NCBI RefSeq assembly: GCF_016904945.1
Contig: NZ_JADIKF010000035.1
Coordinates: forward strand, 1-64,000
Length of the DNA stretch: 64,000 nucleotides
From: Dyella mobilis
GTDB taxonomy: Bacteria; Pseudomonadota; Gammaproteobacteria; Xanthomonadales; Rhodanobacteraceae
Direction: 5' to 3'
Shown: positions 1-9,139 of the stretch, one piece after another
Layout of the letters: every line of letters starts with the position of its first letter
Numbering within the stretch: the first letter of the stretch is position 1
The notes under the pieces: generated by a model
Told to the model about the DNA's origin: nothing
Seen by the model: the letters and a program-made list of their open reading frames with translations, nothing else
Database searches by the model: none
Program-made: the position numbers and the translations under genes

Positions 1-79
1 ATGCGTGGGTGGCGTAGTAGTGCCGGTCCATGTCGCTGATCGACAGTTCGGCCTTGTGGATGGTGGCGGTGAGGGCCAT
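1..79 (-). CDS. yaeQ: YaeQ family protein, N-terminal part only
   Basis: Reading the minus strand from the ATG at 79 gives a 26-residue open frame beginning MALTATIHKAELSISDMD and continuing RHYYATHA off the window edge. This matches the conserved start of YaeQ proteins (MALKAT-IYK...DMDRHYY). YaeQ has a PD-(D/E)XK nuclease-like fold; its role is not settled. Only the start is visible, so completeness cannot be judged. Confidence 0.75.
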   Translation of the reverse strand, partial: MALTATIHKAELSISDMDRHYYATHA

Positions 80-335
80 TGGGGCACTTGAGTGGGCGTA
101 AACCGACTATTTTACGCGGCTTTGCCCGGGGGCGGAAAGACACCGGGGGCCATGCTTGGGCTGTCCGTCTTGCGGGGGCGTGCGACCCATCCTTCGCACC
201 TGTCCCGCCATGACCGGGCAAGGCGTTGCTATCGGGCGTAAGTGCTACCAAGCTGGTTAGGTCCGCTTCCGACTGCGGATTCAGCCGGTCGATGCAACAC
301 ACTAAAGACTGCGCGAGTAGCTGGGGTGTTGCAAG

Positions 336-608
336 ATGTCCCGACGTCCAAAGATTTATTACACCAACTCTCAAAGAGCCCTGATGTGGGATCGCTGGCA
401 GCGCGGCGAGTCACTGCATCGGATCGCCCGGCTGTTCGACAGGCACCATTCTTCGGTCCGTCGGATTCTGGCTGAGGCTGGCGGCATTCGCCCGGCACCG
501 CGGCAACGGGCCGATCGAGTATTGACGTTGGCCGCGCGCGAAGAAATTTCCCGCGGATTGATGGCCGGACAATCGATACGTACGGTGGCCCTGCGGTTGG
601 GGCGAGCG
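336..608 (+). mobile_element. IS30-family insertion sequence remnant (5' end of transposase)
   Basis: This stretch encodes only the DNA-binding N-terminus of an IS30 transposase; the DDE catalytic part is absent. The GC-poorer leader at 285-335, with a gatgcaacac / ggtgttgcaag pair of near-inverted motifs, may hold the old left end of the element, but no second terminal repeat was found. It is the upstream half of the chimeric MsrB frame. Confidence 0.7.
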
Positions 609-926
609 GGCACTTGTGCGCTCCTCTATGAAAAGCGCAAAGGAACTTTTGTCTGTGCGGGCTGTGATCAACCGCTATTTGTCGCCAAGACGAAGTTCGA
701 AAGTGGCACGGGATGGGCAAGTTTCAATGAGCCGGAACCGGGGGGCGTCGAGACCACCGTGGACACCAGTCACGGGATGGTGCGTACCGAAGTTCATTGC
801 AGTCAGTGTGGCGGCCATCTCGGCCACGTTTTCCCCGATGGCCCTCCGCCGAAGGGCCTTCGCTATTGTATCAATGGGGCTGCCATGAACTTTCTGCCGG
901 ACGCGGCCCAATATCCGGCGCCGTAG
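336..926 (+). pseudogene. Chimeric ORF: IS30 transposase N-terminus fused to a headless MsrB
   Basis: The 196-residue frame has two unrelated halves. Residues 1-91 are the N-terminal helix-turn-helix region of an IS30-family transposase (RWQRGESL, GGIRPAP, AREEISRGL). From about residue 95 (LYEKRKGTFVCAGC) to the end it is peptide methionine-R-sulfoxide reductase B, which repairs oxidised methionine. The MsrB part keeps both zinc CxxC pairs (CAGC, CSQC), the GTGW segment and the catalytic Cys in RYCIN, but roughly the first 40 residues of a normal MsrB are missing. The in-frame junction lies near 608-616. It probably arose by IS30 insertion followed by deletion. Whether the fusion is folded or active cannot be told; the catalytic core is surprisingly intact for a plain relic. 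Confidence 0.8.
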
Positions 927-1128
927 GGCAGGGCGATCAGGGCTGTTATCGAGGGGCGGCATGGTTCGGTGTCTTCAGTGAAGACGCCTTGCCGTGGGCA
1001 CCGTTAAGCCCGCGGCCCATTATTAAACGCCTAGATGGCTTGGCTTCACTTCCGGGTGGCGGGAGCATATGGCGATGTAACGCCACTTCGCCCGCTCTAT
1101 GCTGCATCTGGCTCGCATTTTCACATGC

Positions 1129-2013
1129 TTAATCTTGCATCGCGGGTTTGAGGACGTCCTCGCACCATTGGCGAAAGGTTGTTGAAGTTGTGTTTTTCGG
1201 CGTGCGACGTATCCCCAGATCCAAGCCTTCGTTCTTGGCGAACATCATATCGCGCATGCCTTGCGCCATCGCTTCCGAGAAGCCGTGACGAAGAAAGCGT
1301 GCTTTATAGTCGGCGAAGCCGACCTGTTCGAAACGCATCTGTATATCGAACACTTCCGAGATGATCTTTGTCATCTCGTTGAAGGAAATATCCGCGGCCC
1401 CCAACACGGCAACATCTTTCTGGCCGCTCCAGTCGCCATTGAGCAGCCAGTGACCCGCCACCGCGGCTATATCGCGAGTTGCGCAGCTAGGCATTTTTAG
1501 GTCCCCAGAGATCGGAGAAGACAGCAAGCCCTGACACTTGATGGCGCCAGCCTGCCGAGCAATGTTGTCCATGAACGATGGCATGGTCAGCGTACGCAGT
1601 GCGACGCCCGTGCTGGCGAGCAGATCGTCCATAGCCAGCGAGGCTGTGACATGGCCGGCTGTTTTGTCGAAGGGTGTACCGCGACCAAGCGCGGAGATGC
1701 TGACAACACGTTTGACCTTATGCGCCTTCAGCGCCGCCGCCGCAGGGCGCGCAAAGTCGACGAACGCCGCTTCCAGACTTTCGGCGTGAGGATTCGGCGG
1801 CAACAGCCAGAACACCGCTTCCGCGTCAAAGAAGGCACGATTCACGACCTCGGTGTCACTATGCGAGCCCTGCACGATTTGCACCCGCGATCGCATATCG
1901 TCAGCAAGCCTGGAAGGATCGCGAGCAATGATGCGTACTGGCGCATTCGCTTCAAGCAGGCGAGTGAGTACCTGCTGGCCGATATCGCTGGTAGGGGCGG
2001 TAAGAACGATCAT
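1129..2013 (-). CDS. NmrA-like NAD(P)-binding oxidoreductase (SDR atypical)
   Basis: A 294-residue Rossmann-fold protein of the NmrA/atypical short-chain dehydrogenase type. The N-terminus MIVLTAPTSDIGQQVL is the dinucleotide-binding segment (a variant of GAtGxxG), followed by VRIIARDPSRL, VKRVVSISALG and a MPSFMDN motif typical of NmrA/azoreductase-like enzymes. I start it at the ATG at 2013 because the Rossmann strand begins there and an AAAGG lies upstream; the frame is open to 2127 but the extra residues are Arg-rich and not family-like. It is divergent from the AraC regulator at 2153, a common pairing in which the regulator controls the enzyme. The substrate is unknown. Confidence 0.8.
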   Translation of the reverse strand: MIVLTAPTSDIGQQVLTRLLEANAPVRIIARDPSRLADDMRSRVQIVQGSHSDTEVVNRAFFDAEAVFWLLPPNPHAESLEAAFVDFARPAAAALKAHKVKRVVSISALGRGTPFDKTAGHVTASLAMDDLLASTGVALRTLTMPSFMDNIARQAGAIKCQGLLSSPISGDLKMPSCATRDIAAVAGHWLLNGDWSGQKDVAVLGAADISFNEMTKIISEVFDIQMRFEQVGFADYKARFLRHGFSEAMAQGMRDMMFAKNEGLDLGIRRTPKNTTSTTFRQWCEDVLKPAMQD

Positions 2014-2152
2014 GAGTGGCAACCTTTGGCGGGTGCCGGCGTAGCCTCGGATCAGGCGCAGTCGGCGTTGAAGAAGCCGCAGCATAAGTACTGGAGCCAG
2101 GACGATCCATGTCGTAAAGTCCGCCATATCTTCGCGATCGTCCTAAGACGGC

Positions 2153-3112
2153 ATGGACCCCCTTTCCGATTTCCTCGCGCTTTTACGTCCCCGCAGTGCC
2201 GCGTCTTCCCGTTTCGATGCGGGTGGCGGCTGGTCCATCCGCTTTGGGGGCCAACAGCAGCGACACATCAAGTCTTATGTGGTGCTGGCCGGCGAGTGCT
2301 GGCTGGCTGTCGATGGCCGCGAAAAGATCGAGCGGCTTGAGCAAGGCGACTGCTTCGTGTTGCCAACCGGCTGCCCGTTTCGACTTGCCAGCGACCTTGG
2401 CCTGCCATCGGTGTCGGCATTGACACTGTTTCCCGCAGCGGGTCCCGGTGGAGTGGTGACACTTGCGGACGGCGATGACTTTTCAATGTTGGTGAGTCGC
2501 TTCGCGGTAACCGGCAAGCATGCGGACCAACTGCTACAGATGCTCCCCGCGGTGGTGCGGTTGCACAAGGACGCCGATCAGGCCGCATTGCGCTGGTTGG
2601 CTGAGCGCATGATGCATGAGCTTCGTGAGCCAAAACCCGGCAGTGATCTGGTCACCCAGGACATTGCGCATATGACCTTGGTACTTGCGTTGCGTGCGCA
2701 TCTTAATGGAGGTCTTGATCAGGACACTGGATGGTTCTTTGCGCTAGCGGACCAGCAGCTCAGCCGAGCGATCACTGCCATGCATGCTGAACCATCCCGG
2801 CGTTGGACTGTGCGCGAACTTGGCAAGCACGCAGGCATGTCGCGCTCTGTATTTGCACTTCGATTCAAGGCAGCGGCGGGTGAGACACCCATGCAATACC
2901 TTGCACGCTGGCGCATGCTGCTGGCCTGTGATCGGCTCGAACATTCCAGCGATTCGGTCGCCACAATCGCGGAGGCGCTTGGCTATGAGTCTGAAAGCGC
3001 GTTCGGCACTGCATTTAAGCGTGTCTTGGGGTGTTCACCACGGCAATACAGTAAGGCGTGCGACGAAGACGATGCGTTAGACACGGACAAGTCATCCTCC
3101 TTGAGCCCCTAG
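2153..3112 (+). CDS. AraC-family transcriptional regulator with cupin N-terminal domain
   Basis: A 319-residue regulator. Residues about 5-190 form a cupin-type sensing domain (KSYVVLAGECWLAVDG, then LEQGDCFVLPTG) of the kind found in AraC proteins that control oxidoreductase genes. Residues about 205-300 are the double helix-turn-helix AraC domain (WTVRELGKHAGMSRSVFALRF and DSVATIAEALGYESESAF, ending FKRVLGCSPRQY). It is transcribed away from the NmrA-like gene with about 140 bp between starts, so it probably controls that gene and itself. Start ATG at 2153; no strong ribosome site was noted. Confidence 0.88.
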   Translation: MDPLSDFLALLRPRSAASSRFDAGGGWSIRFGGQQQRHIKSYVVLAGECWLAVDGREKIERLEQGDCFVLPTGCPFRLASDLGLPSVSALTLFPAAGPGGVVTLADGDDFSMLVSRFAVTGKHADQLLQMLPAVVRLHKDADQAALRWLAERMMHELREPKPGSDLVTQDIAHMTLVLALRAHLNGGLDQDTGWFFALADQQLSRAITAMHAEPSRRWTVRELGKHAGMSRSVFALRFKAAAGETPMQYLARWRMLLACDRLEHSSDSVATIAEALGYESESAFGTAFKRVLGCSPRQYSKACDEDDALDTDKSSSLSP

Positions 3113-3298
3113 AGAAGCGTCTGCCTACGCCCCATGCATTACAGACTGAAGAAAAATGTTTAGCCCGTGTTATCAGGGGCAGTGGGCTCGCTTTGTGAAG
3201 AGCGAATTGGCAACATCGACGCTTCCTAGTTCATTCATTATTCGCCGAAATTCCCATACAGTATTTTCCTTTCCAGACAACGGGCATAAAAATTAAAC

Positions 3299-4429
3299 AT
3301 GAGATCGCTAAGTAAGCTGTTGTTCCTAGCGTTGTTGCCTGGCCTAGTAAGTATTCATCGGACTGCCGCGGCAGCTGAAACGCCACCCAATCTGCCGCCA
3401 GTCGGTCACGTTTTCGTGATTGTGCTCGAGAACGAGCCGTTTGACGTTACCTTCGGCCCCGAGTCGATAGCACCCTATCTGGCTCACGAACTTCCAGCGC
3501 ATGGTGCGCTACTGAAGCAGTACTTCGGAATCGGCCATTACAGCCTGGATAACTACATCGCGCTCATCAGTGGTCAAGCGCCTAATTCTCAGACTCAGGG
3601 CGATTGCCATAACTTCACCGAATTCGTGCCCACTACCGGCAAGCTCGACGCAAATGGTCAGTTGGCGGGCCAGGGCTGCGTCTATCCGGCCATCGTCCCC
3701 ACCGTAGCGGATCAGCTGCAGCATGCCGGCTTCCAATGGAAGGGTTACATGGAAGGCATGGGCAGCACGCCGAGTCGCGAGGCGGCGCGTTGCGGTCATG
3801 TAACGATCGGTGCGCGCGATGTTACCAATGGCGAGACATTGGAAGATCGCTACGCCGACAAGCACAATCCATTCGTCTACTTCCATAGCATCATCGACCG
3901 AAGCGATTACTGCGGTCGGCACGTGGTGCCGCTGACTGAGTTGAGCGTCGATCTGCAACAAGTGGCAACTACGCCTAACTACGCGTTCATCACACCGGAC
4001 CTCTGCCACGACGGCCACGATGCGCCATGTAAGAACGATGAGCCTGGCGGCCTGGTCTCAGCAGACGCCTTCCTACGCACGTGGGTGCCGCGCATCACCG
4101 CGTCACCGGCATTCCGCAAAGATGGCCTGCTGATTATTACCTTCGATGAAGGTACTGACGGCAAGGCCTGTTGCGGTGAACAGGGCTTGCCCGGCGGCCC
4201 AAAGCCCGGCCAATACGGTCCTGGTGGTGGCCGCATCGGCGCCGTGATGCTCTCACCCTTCATTAAGCCGGGTACGGTATCGGATCGCCCGTATAACCAT
4301 TACTCAACATTGCGCAGCGTCGAGCAGTGGTTCGGCCTCTCGTACATCGGCTATGCCCGGCAGGCGAACCTATCGACGTTTGGCGCGGATGTCTTCACCG
4401 GGTGGACGCTACACGCCGCAAAGCAATGA
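3299..4429 (+). CDS. Secreted phosphoesterase-family protein (acid phosphatase / phospholipase C type)
   Basis: A 376-residue exported protein with a signal peptide (MRSLSKLLFLALLPGLVSI, cleavage likely after RTAAAA). The mature part belongs to the phosphoesterase family of alkaline-phosphatase fold: VFVIVLENEPFD supplies the metal-site Glu/Asn, GHYSLDNYIALISGQ the substrate region, ITPDLCHDGHD and LLIITFDEGTD the remaining metal ligands, and GAVMLSPFIKPG with YNHYSTLRSVEQWFGL the C-terminal core. It probably hydrolyses phosphomonoesters or phosphodiesters in the periplasm or outside. It stands alone, with a 186-bp upstream gap and no partner gene. Confidence 0.85.
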   Translation: MRSLSKLLFLALLPGLVSIHRTAAAAETPPNLPPVGHVFVIVLENEPFDVTFGPESIAPYLAHELPAHGALLKQYFGIGHYSLDNYIALISGQAPNSQTQGDCHNFTEFVPTTGKLDANGQLAGQGCVYPAIVPTVADQLQHAGFQWKGYMEGMGSTPSREAARCGHVTIGARDVTNGETLEDRYADKHNPFVYFHSIIDRSDYCGRHVVPLTELSVDLQQVATTPNYAFITPDLCHDGHDAPCKNDEPGGLVSADAFLRTWVPRITASPAFRKDGLLIITFDEGTDGKACCGEQGLPGGPKPGQYGPGGGRIGAVMLSPFIKPGTVSDRPYNHYSTLRSVEQWFGLSYIGYARQANLSTFGADVFTGWTLHAAKQ

Positions 4430-4682
4430 CTTGCTGCGGTGATCGACCCGAATGGTCAAGACCAGCTGGACGAAGTTAAGCGTATCCATCGGGTATCGGG
4501 GCTTCAGATTAAAATTATTTCCCAGCAGATCGAGCATCTTGGAGTTGAGCAATCGCCGCAGCTTGAGCATTTTACTCATATACACAAAGGCACTGAAGCG
4601 GAGCCAAGAAAGATCGCGGCATGTCGTGGTGACGAATGAGCGTCACGCGCTGAATGTTGAGGTGATATGCATGAAGTAAGTC

Positions 4683-5034
4683 CGTGGCAAGGATCTTGAA
4701 GGTCGGATCGAATCAGTGATCCGCGAACTGGCACGGGTCGCAAAGAAACGTGGTGATAAGTACCTTTACACCGCAAGTGAGGTGGCGAGGGTTATTCCAA
4801 CTACCAGAAAGACGCTCAGAAGATATGATTTACTCGTAGAACGAGTTGTGGACGATCTCAAGTCCATGCGGCGCATGTGTCGCTTTTCCATGGCACGTGA
4901 TCAAACGCCTCAGTTGAGTCAATTGCGTTGTGCGGGATCGCATAGGCTAACGCTAGGACCCGCCTACGACCTTTCTTATGAAAGAATGAGTTGCGCAACC
5001 TTCCCAGGTTATGCCTTCAGTGCTAACGGTTGGG
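4683..5034 (+). pseudogene. Decayed ORF with a basic helix-turn-helix-like segment
   Basis: After the phosphoesterase, 4430-5034 has no convincing complete gene. From 4683 a frame reads GKDLEGRIESVIRELARVAK and then TASEVARVIPTTRKTLRRYD, which looks like genuine protein (basic, helical, winged-helix-like), but it has no good start codon (a stop lies just before) and loses protein character after about 4886. It runs on into the oppositely oriented lipoprotein gene. I read it as a relic of a DNA-binding protein; the family is not recognised. Confidence 0.3.
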
Positions 5035-5739
5035 TTAGTTGTGCCCGCAGAGAAACCATTCATCCGGAAAATCCCAAATATCGCGATCGTTTCCTTGCCA
5101 AGTGCTCAGGTGAATCTCGATTTTTTCGTTTGTTACGTCTTCGACATATCCATGATTCGCTATGCCGGTGCCTCGGCGTAGGCAAACCTCTGCACCCTTT
5201 TTCATAATACGTGGCAAGTCTCGTTTCTGTTGTTCCCTGAAAGAAAGCTCATTCGCCTCTTCGTTTGACTTTTCGGCAGCGGCGGCGATATTTCTTTCGA
5301 CAAAATAGCCGTTCCGCAAAACATAAGTGAAAAGGATCGGATGTGTGGGGTTGTTCCAAGCGGTGTCGTAAATCGCGCCAGGCACAAGTACGTAGCGGTG
5401 ACCCGCTAAATAGTTGAAGGTAGGAAAGACGAGTGGTGCGCTAGGAAGGTTATTGAATACACCGTGTGACCATACGGTGCTGATGACGTGATTGCCTGGT
5501 GTCACGACGATTTTTGAACTTGCGAGTCCAGACGCTCGGCCATCGACATAGCCAAGGTATAAGCAACTGATTGGATCGCCGGGATTCGCGCATGCCGAAA
5601 GTTCGTTCATGGCGATGCCGGAAACGAGAACGGCTTCGGCAGCTCGTTGCGCTGGCGTCAACGTTTGCGGAGTGGCGCATCCAGATATAATCACGGGAAA
5701 GGCGGCTAAACAGGGAAGAAACCGAACGAAACGCATCAT
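5035..5739 (-). CDS. Hypothetical lipoprotein
   Basis: A 234-residue protein with a lipoprotein signal peptide (MMRFVRFLPCLAAFPVIISGC; lipobox ISGC), so it should be anchored to a membrane, probably the outer one. The mature part has paired cysteines (SACANPGDPISC) and a C-terminal Trp-rich stretch (DIWDFPDEWFLC). I do not recognise a family. It is transcribed alone. Confidence 0.6.
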   Translation of the reverse strand: MMRFVRFLPCLAAFPVIISGCATPQTLTPAQRAAEAVLVSGIAMNELSACANPGDPISCLYLGYVDGRASGLASSKIVVTPGNHVISTVWSHGVFNNLPSAPLVFPTFNYLAGHRYVLVPGAIYDTAWNNPTHPILFTYVLRNGYFVERNIAAAAEKSNEEANELSFREQQKRDLPRIMKKGAEVCLRRGTGIANHGYVEDVTNEKIEIHLSTWQGNDRDIWDFPDEWFLCGHN

Positions 5740-5910
5740 TTATAGTGACTCCTTGAAGACCCCGGCGATCGCGCACAAAGCAAGGAATGCGGAAGGTCAT
5801 CCGCTCTGTGTGGAATATTTTTGATGCGACAAAGTCGCCGTCCCCAACCGTAGGCTTATAGGGCTTGATGTCAGCGCGCGACGCTGTTGACTGAGGTCAG
5901 CGTAGTACAA

Positions 5911-6258
5911 TTAGCCCTTTGCTGTGGTTTTAACGCTGCTTGCTTTTGACTCAATGGATTTGAGCAGCTGCTCCTTTTCGGCGGAGGGAAGGCTGTCGAA
6001 TGCCAAAATTAGACGAGCCAGCCTGTCATCTTCAGCTATTAGATAGGCCGCAGGTACATCCAAAGCCTTTGCCACCCGCGTGATTGTGGCGAAGTCGGGC
6101 TCATGAATACCTAGCTCGTATCGGTTGATGCGTGTGCTGGCCACAGATGGATCTAACCCCGCCGCTATACCTACATCCTTTTGAGATAAACCAGCCCTCA
6201 ACCGCGCCTCCATAAGGCGCTTCCGAAATACCTGCTGGATATCAATTTTTCGCGCCAT
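5911..6258 (-). CDS. XRE-family transcriptional regulator
   Basis: A 115-residue Cro/C1-type regulator. Residues about 12-72 form the HTH_3 domain (RLRAGLSQKDVGIAAGLDPS, INRYELGIHEPDFATITRVAKALDVPAAYL); the C-terminal 40 residues are a short charged tail. It is divergent from the 6375-7718 operon, and the shared intergenic region holds three palindromes built on CTACGA/TCGTAG, so it very likely represses itself and that operon. Confidence 0.85.
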   Translation of the reverse strand: MARKIDIQQVFRKRLMEARLRAGLSQKDVGIAAGLDPSVASTRINRYELGIHEPDFATITRVAKALDVPAAYLIAEDDRLARLILAFDSLPSAEKEQLLKSIESKASSVKTTAKG

Positions 6259-6266
6259 CTTTCAAA

Positions 6267-6334
6267 CCTACGTAGGAAAACGCTACGAGGTTCGTAGTTT
6301 TGGCTTGCCTGCGATACTACGAGTTTCGTAGTAT
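6267..6334. promoter_or_regulatory. Three palindromic operators between the XRE gene and the sseB operon
   Basis: Three inverted repeats share the half-site CTACG: CCTACGTAGG at 6267-6276, CTACGA-gg-TTCGTAG (imperfect centre) at 6283-6297, and a 21-bp perfect-arm palindrome ATACTACGA-gtt-TCGTAGTAT at 6314-6334. They lie just upstream of the XRE start codon and ahead of the rightward gene at 6375. This layout is what an autoregulating repressor with cooperative sites would need. Repressor identity is inferred from adjacency. Confidence 0.7.
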
Positions 6335-6374
6335 TGATTGCAAGCAGGCAATACTAAGGTCCCAGGTCCAACGC

Positions 6375-6719
6375 ATGTCTTTTCAACTGACCATCAATGA
6401 AGAGGTCTTCATTCCGATTCCCATGGACAACCTGACTTTGGAGGCATGGCAGCTCCAATATGGGAGGGCGGCGGAACAGGGGGCAATCGAAGGCTTCTAT
6501 AAGCGCCTTGGAATGTGTTTTGCCACGACGCTGAGTGAGTGTCTGGACGCTGATCTTAAGCCGCCGACCCAGGCTCAGCTCAAATACGCCACCGCCATTG
6601 CGCGTGATCTAAACTTGGCACTTCCTCCCGAGGCGTTGCGCTTTCGAGGGGCAATGACAGATTTCCTCGGTCGATTTGCTGAGGTACACAAGCAGCAACG
6701 TCGAACGCAGGCGCAGTGA
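6375..6719 (+). CDS. Hypothetical protein, first gene of the sseB operon
   Basis: A 114-residue protein beginning MSFQLTINEEVFIPIPMDNL. I use the ATG at 6375 because the frame upstream of it runs through the operator palindromes. The middle (LKPPTQAQLKYATAIARDLNLALPPEALRF) resembles the short helical segment seen in phage and plasmid proteins that follow PTxKQ-type motifs, and the tail is basic. Function unknown. Its stop overlaps the next start (GTGATG). Confidence 0.6.
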   Translation: MSFQLTINEEVFIPIPMDNLTLEAWQLQYGRAAEQGAIEGFYKRLGMCFATTLSECLDADLKPPTQAQLKYATAIARDLNLALPPEALRFRGAMTDFLGRFAEVHKQQRRTQAQ

Positions 6720-6967
6720 TGGCGCGACGCGTAGCGATGAAGGTAAAGGGACTTGGACCAAATGCGCGAAAGGTGACTGCACGGCGACTCGAAACGCTTT
6801 TAGAGGTGGAGCGGTCGGCTTCTACCTGCGCTACGGGTAGTGATGTGCGGGATCTTGGTATTTACATGTTTCGGCGCACACGAAGCGTCGAGACAGCTTA
6901 TCTTGTTTGGTATTCCGCTAAAGGGAGCGGAGGCGCGGGGTGTGAATGTGTGAACTATGCAGCATAG
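6716..6967 (+). CDS. Small hypothetical protein
   Basis: An 83-residue basic protein starting at GTG 6716 or ATG 6719, overlapping the previous stop by a few bases and the next gene by 11 bases. That tight packing is the main evidence that it is translated. It begins with several Arg/Lys residues, and no domain is recognised. Confidence 0.5.
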   Translation: MMARRVAMKVKGLGPNARKVTARRLETLLEVERSASTCATGSDVRDLGIYMFRRTRSVETAYLVWYSAKGSGGAGCECVNYAA

Positions 6968-7718
6968 GCAAAAGCAACGGACGGTGACATCGGCGCAGCT
7001 AAGCGAGTTCTTAGAGGCGGCTCGAATGGCGTCGCATGGGCCGGAGGGTGTCGCGGCCCAGGATAAGGCCTTTAGGGCTATCCTTGATGCGACGGTCTAT
7101 GCACACGTTCCTGTCGAACCATCGCCTTCTGGCCGCCTGCGATTTATTCAATTCGTGCGTCCTGACAATGGCCAGACCGTCCTGCCATTTTTTAGCGATC
7201 TGGCTCAGGCTGAGCAGGCTTCGAGCGATAGGGTCTCGATCATGGCGATGGCTGGGCGGAGGCTATTTGAAATCACGCGCGGAGCAACACTCATGTTCAA
7301 CCCGAACTCTGACGCCGTAGCGCTGTATCCACCGGAAGTCATCGCGCTCTTGGGGGGGAAGCCCATCGGTTATTTTACCAAGGAAGCGCTTCTGGAGAGT
7401 GTGCTTATCGCTGCTGGTCTTCCCTCCGTATCAACCGAAGCCCTCGATTCGCCGTTACGTGCCTTATTTGAATCGGAACCACCGGTTCGGGCAGCCTATC
7501 TCACCGAGGTTCATCGTGAGGGCGAGCGTGCTGAGGTGTTTCTTCTCTTAACCATTGTAGCGGCACGCGCTTATCACGAGCGGATTCATCATCTCGTTTC
7601 CCTCGTGCTAACGGAAGAATCGCCGGACCTATCGCTTCCTTTAAGCATTACTTTTGCTGTCCCTGATGAGCCGCTCCCGCTGTTCTGCCACGAGGGGATT
7701 CAGTTCTATGGGACATGA
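6957..7718 (+). CDS. sseB: SseB family protein (enhanced serine sensitivity)
   Basis: A 253-residue protein with the two SseB domains. The N-terminal one (about residues 12-135) contains LDATVYAHVPVEPSPSG, LPFFSDLAQAEQA and TLMFNPNSDAVALYPPEV; the C-terminal one (about 155-250) contains ESEPPVRAAYLTEVH and ERIHHLVSLVL. SseB proteins occur alone or beside secretion and antagonism systems; their biochemical role is unclear. It is the last gene of a three-gene operon facing the XRE regulator. Confidence 0.8.
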   Translation: MQHRQKQRTVTSAQLSEFLEAARMASHGPEGVAAQDKAFRAILDATVYAHVPVEPSPSGRLRFIQFVRPDNGQTVLPFFSDLAQAEQASSDRVSIMAMAGRRLFEITRGATLMFNPNSDAVALYPPEVIALLGGKPIGYFTKEALLESVLIAAGLPSVSTEALDSPLRALFESEPPVRAAYLTEVHREGERAEVFLLLTIVAARAYHERIHHLVSLVLTEESPDLSLPLSITFAVPDEPLPLFCHEGIQFYGT

Positions 7719-7885
7719 CCGCGATCGTTAGTCAGATTTTTCGTGCGTGAAAAAGTCCTTGTTGCGTCGACAATCACGGCAATATGTCATCAAAGGGTTT
7801 TGCATGCCGCCAGCCGCTCTATCGCAAAAGGTAGGAATCGTTTTAATTGCCCTTTCCGGGTTGCCAACTTCCAAGGAAAGATGAC

Positions 7886-8167
7886 GTGACGTTGCCAGAT
7901 GAAAGAACAAGGGCGCTCCTTTTGGCGGGGAGCTTTCTGATAGAGCTTGCTCGTAACACCGATTTGCCGATCGCTGTCAGGCAGCGAGCAATTATCATCG
8001 CGCGACACTTTCCCACCCTCGAAGATGTCTCACGCATGGCCATCTTCCGGCACCCGTCCGGATTCGGCGTGGGGCTGACCACGCCCATTAAGGGGGAGTG
8101 GGAGAAGGGTTACCCGTGCGGCCCACTTCTTCACTCAACGCGGCTAGATTGGCCTGAAGAGCATTAA
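7886..8167 (+). CDS. BPSL0761-type small protein
   Basis: A 93-residue protein read from GTG 7886 (preceded by AAGGAAAG). Its start VTLPDERTRALLLAGSFLIEL, then AVRQRAIIIARHFPT, matches the BPSL0761-like family of short proteins common in accessory DNA of Burkholderia and Xanthomonadales. The family has no known function. The tail after residue 55 is less typical. The ATG-like codons further upstream have no ribosome site. Confidence 0.6.
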   Translation: MTLPDERTRALLLAGSFLIELARNTDLPIAVRQRAIIIARHFPTLEDVSRMAIFRHPSGFGVGLTTPIKGEWEKGYPCGPLLHSTRLDWPEEH

Positions 8168-8932
8168 ACAAAACGTTTATGCCGATTGTGTTCTCCGAGC
8201 GTGGGAGTTTCGTCGTCGGCTGAAATGAGCAGTTGTTCTGCAGCAACCGCCCGATCGCACCAGAGGCCAGCGTACAAGATTGGTTGAGGAGCCTACAGCC
8301 TCGTGATCTATCGAATTCCACGAACCGTGTAACGATGTTAGTAATGAAGAACTCCAGAAGAGCTATGGTCAAGGTACCAAGGGCAGTCTTGGATCGATGG
8401 GGCAAACTGGTGGCTGCCATGCAGACGCCGCGGCAGGAAGCCGCCCTTCGAAAGCTTTTTCGAATGAACCCGGAGGGATTGGGCAGAGCCGCATTGCTTG
8501 GTGTGAAAAAGAAGAAGCAAAGTCGCGATTAAAACGGTGCAGCGATTTGTTGGAGGTGGCGAAGAATGCGCGACCTTTTGTAGACAATGGTCTCCAAAGC
8601 ATCCCGCCACTCAAGGTTAAGGGGCGTCGGTTGCTCAATAGTCACCGAACTCTATGTTCAAACTATGGTAGTGAAGTCGTTCAAGATAGGGGTGGTGTGA
8701 TTAAGAGGCATCACATTGATGTGTGGTTTTCGAGCGACAAGCAGGCCAAGAACTGGGGTAAAAGAGATGAAGACGTTACGGTCTGCACGCAAATTAGCGT
8801 GGCTTAAACGCGTGTTGCGTTGATGACTCTTTCACTCTTGTCTTGAGAGCAATTGCACGTTACGGAATTGCTTTCCATTAAGAGCGTTGGGTTGAGCCAA
8901 GACAGCTATTGAAGCGTCCTCGTTCCTTCGAG
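8168..8932. other. Gene-poor stretch with one possible short ORF
   Basis: No complete gene is convincing here. The best candidate is a 62-residue basic frame from the ATG at 8344 to 8532 on the plus strand (MKNSRRAMVKVPRAVLDRWG..., ending in a KKKK tail); a second frame, 8527-8807, reads protein-like but has no start of its own. The region sits between small accessory genes and an IS3 relic and looks like decayed accessory DNA. Confidence 0.3.
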
Positions 8933-9139
8933 TCATTCAGAAATAAAGGCTGGGGTTGATAATGCCATGGCGTAGCGGATGGGAGACAGGCCACCCAACG
9001 ATCGGTGTGGACGGTCATGGTTGTAACGATGTCGCCAGTCCTCAGCCATGCGGCGCACCTCGTTGAGGTGGGTATCGCCAAGCACAAGCATCTGGCTGCA
9101 CGGACGTTGGGCGAAGTAGCGTCGGGTCCGGCGAGGTGA
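8933..9139 (-). mobile_element. IS3-family transposase C-terminal remnant
   Basis: Minus-strand translation gives QMLVLGDTHLNEVRRMAEDW followed by RHRYNHDRPHRSLGGLSPIRY and a stop at 8933. This is the C-terminal end of the rve integrase domain of an IS3-family OrfB, including the YN..RPHRSLGGLSP signature. Nothing upstream encodes the DDE catalytic part, and no terminal repeat is seen, so this is a dead fragment. Confidence 0.75.

Noticed and set aside
4439..4680. Short overlapping frames after the phosphoesterase gene
   Set aside because: No ribosome sites, no recognisable sequence and conflicting frames on both strands.
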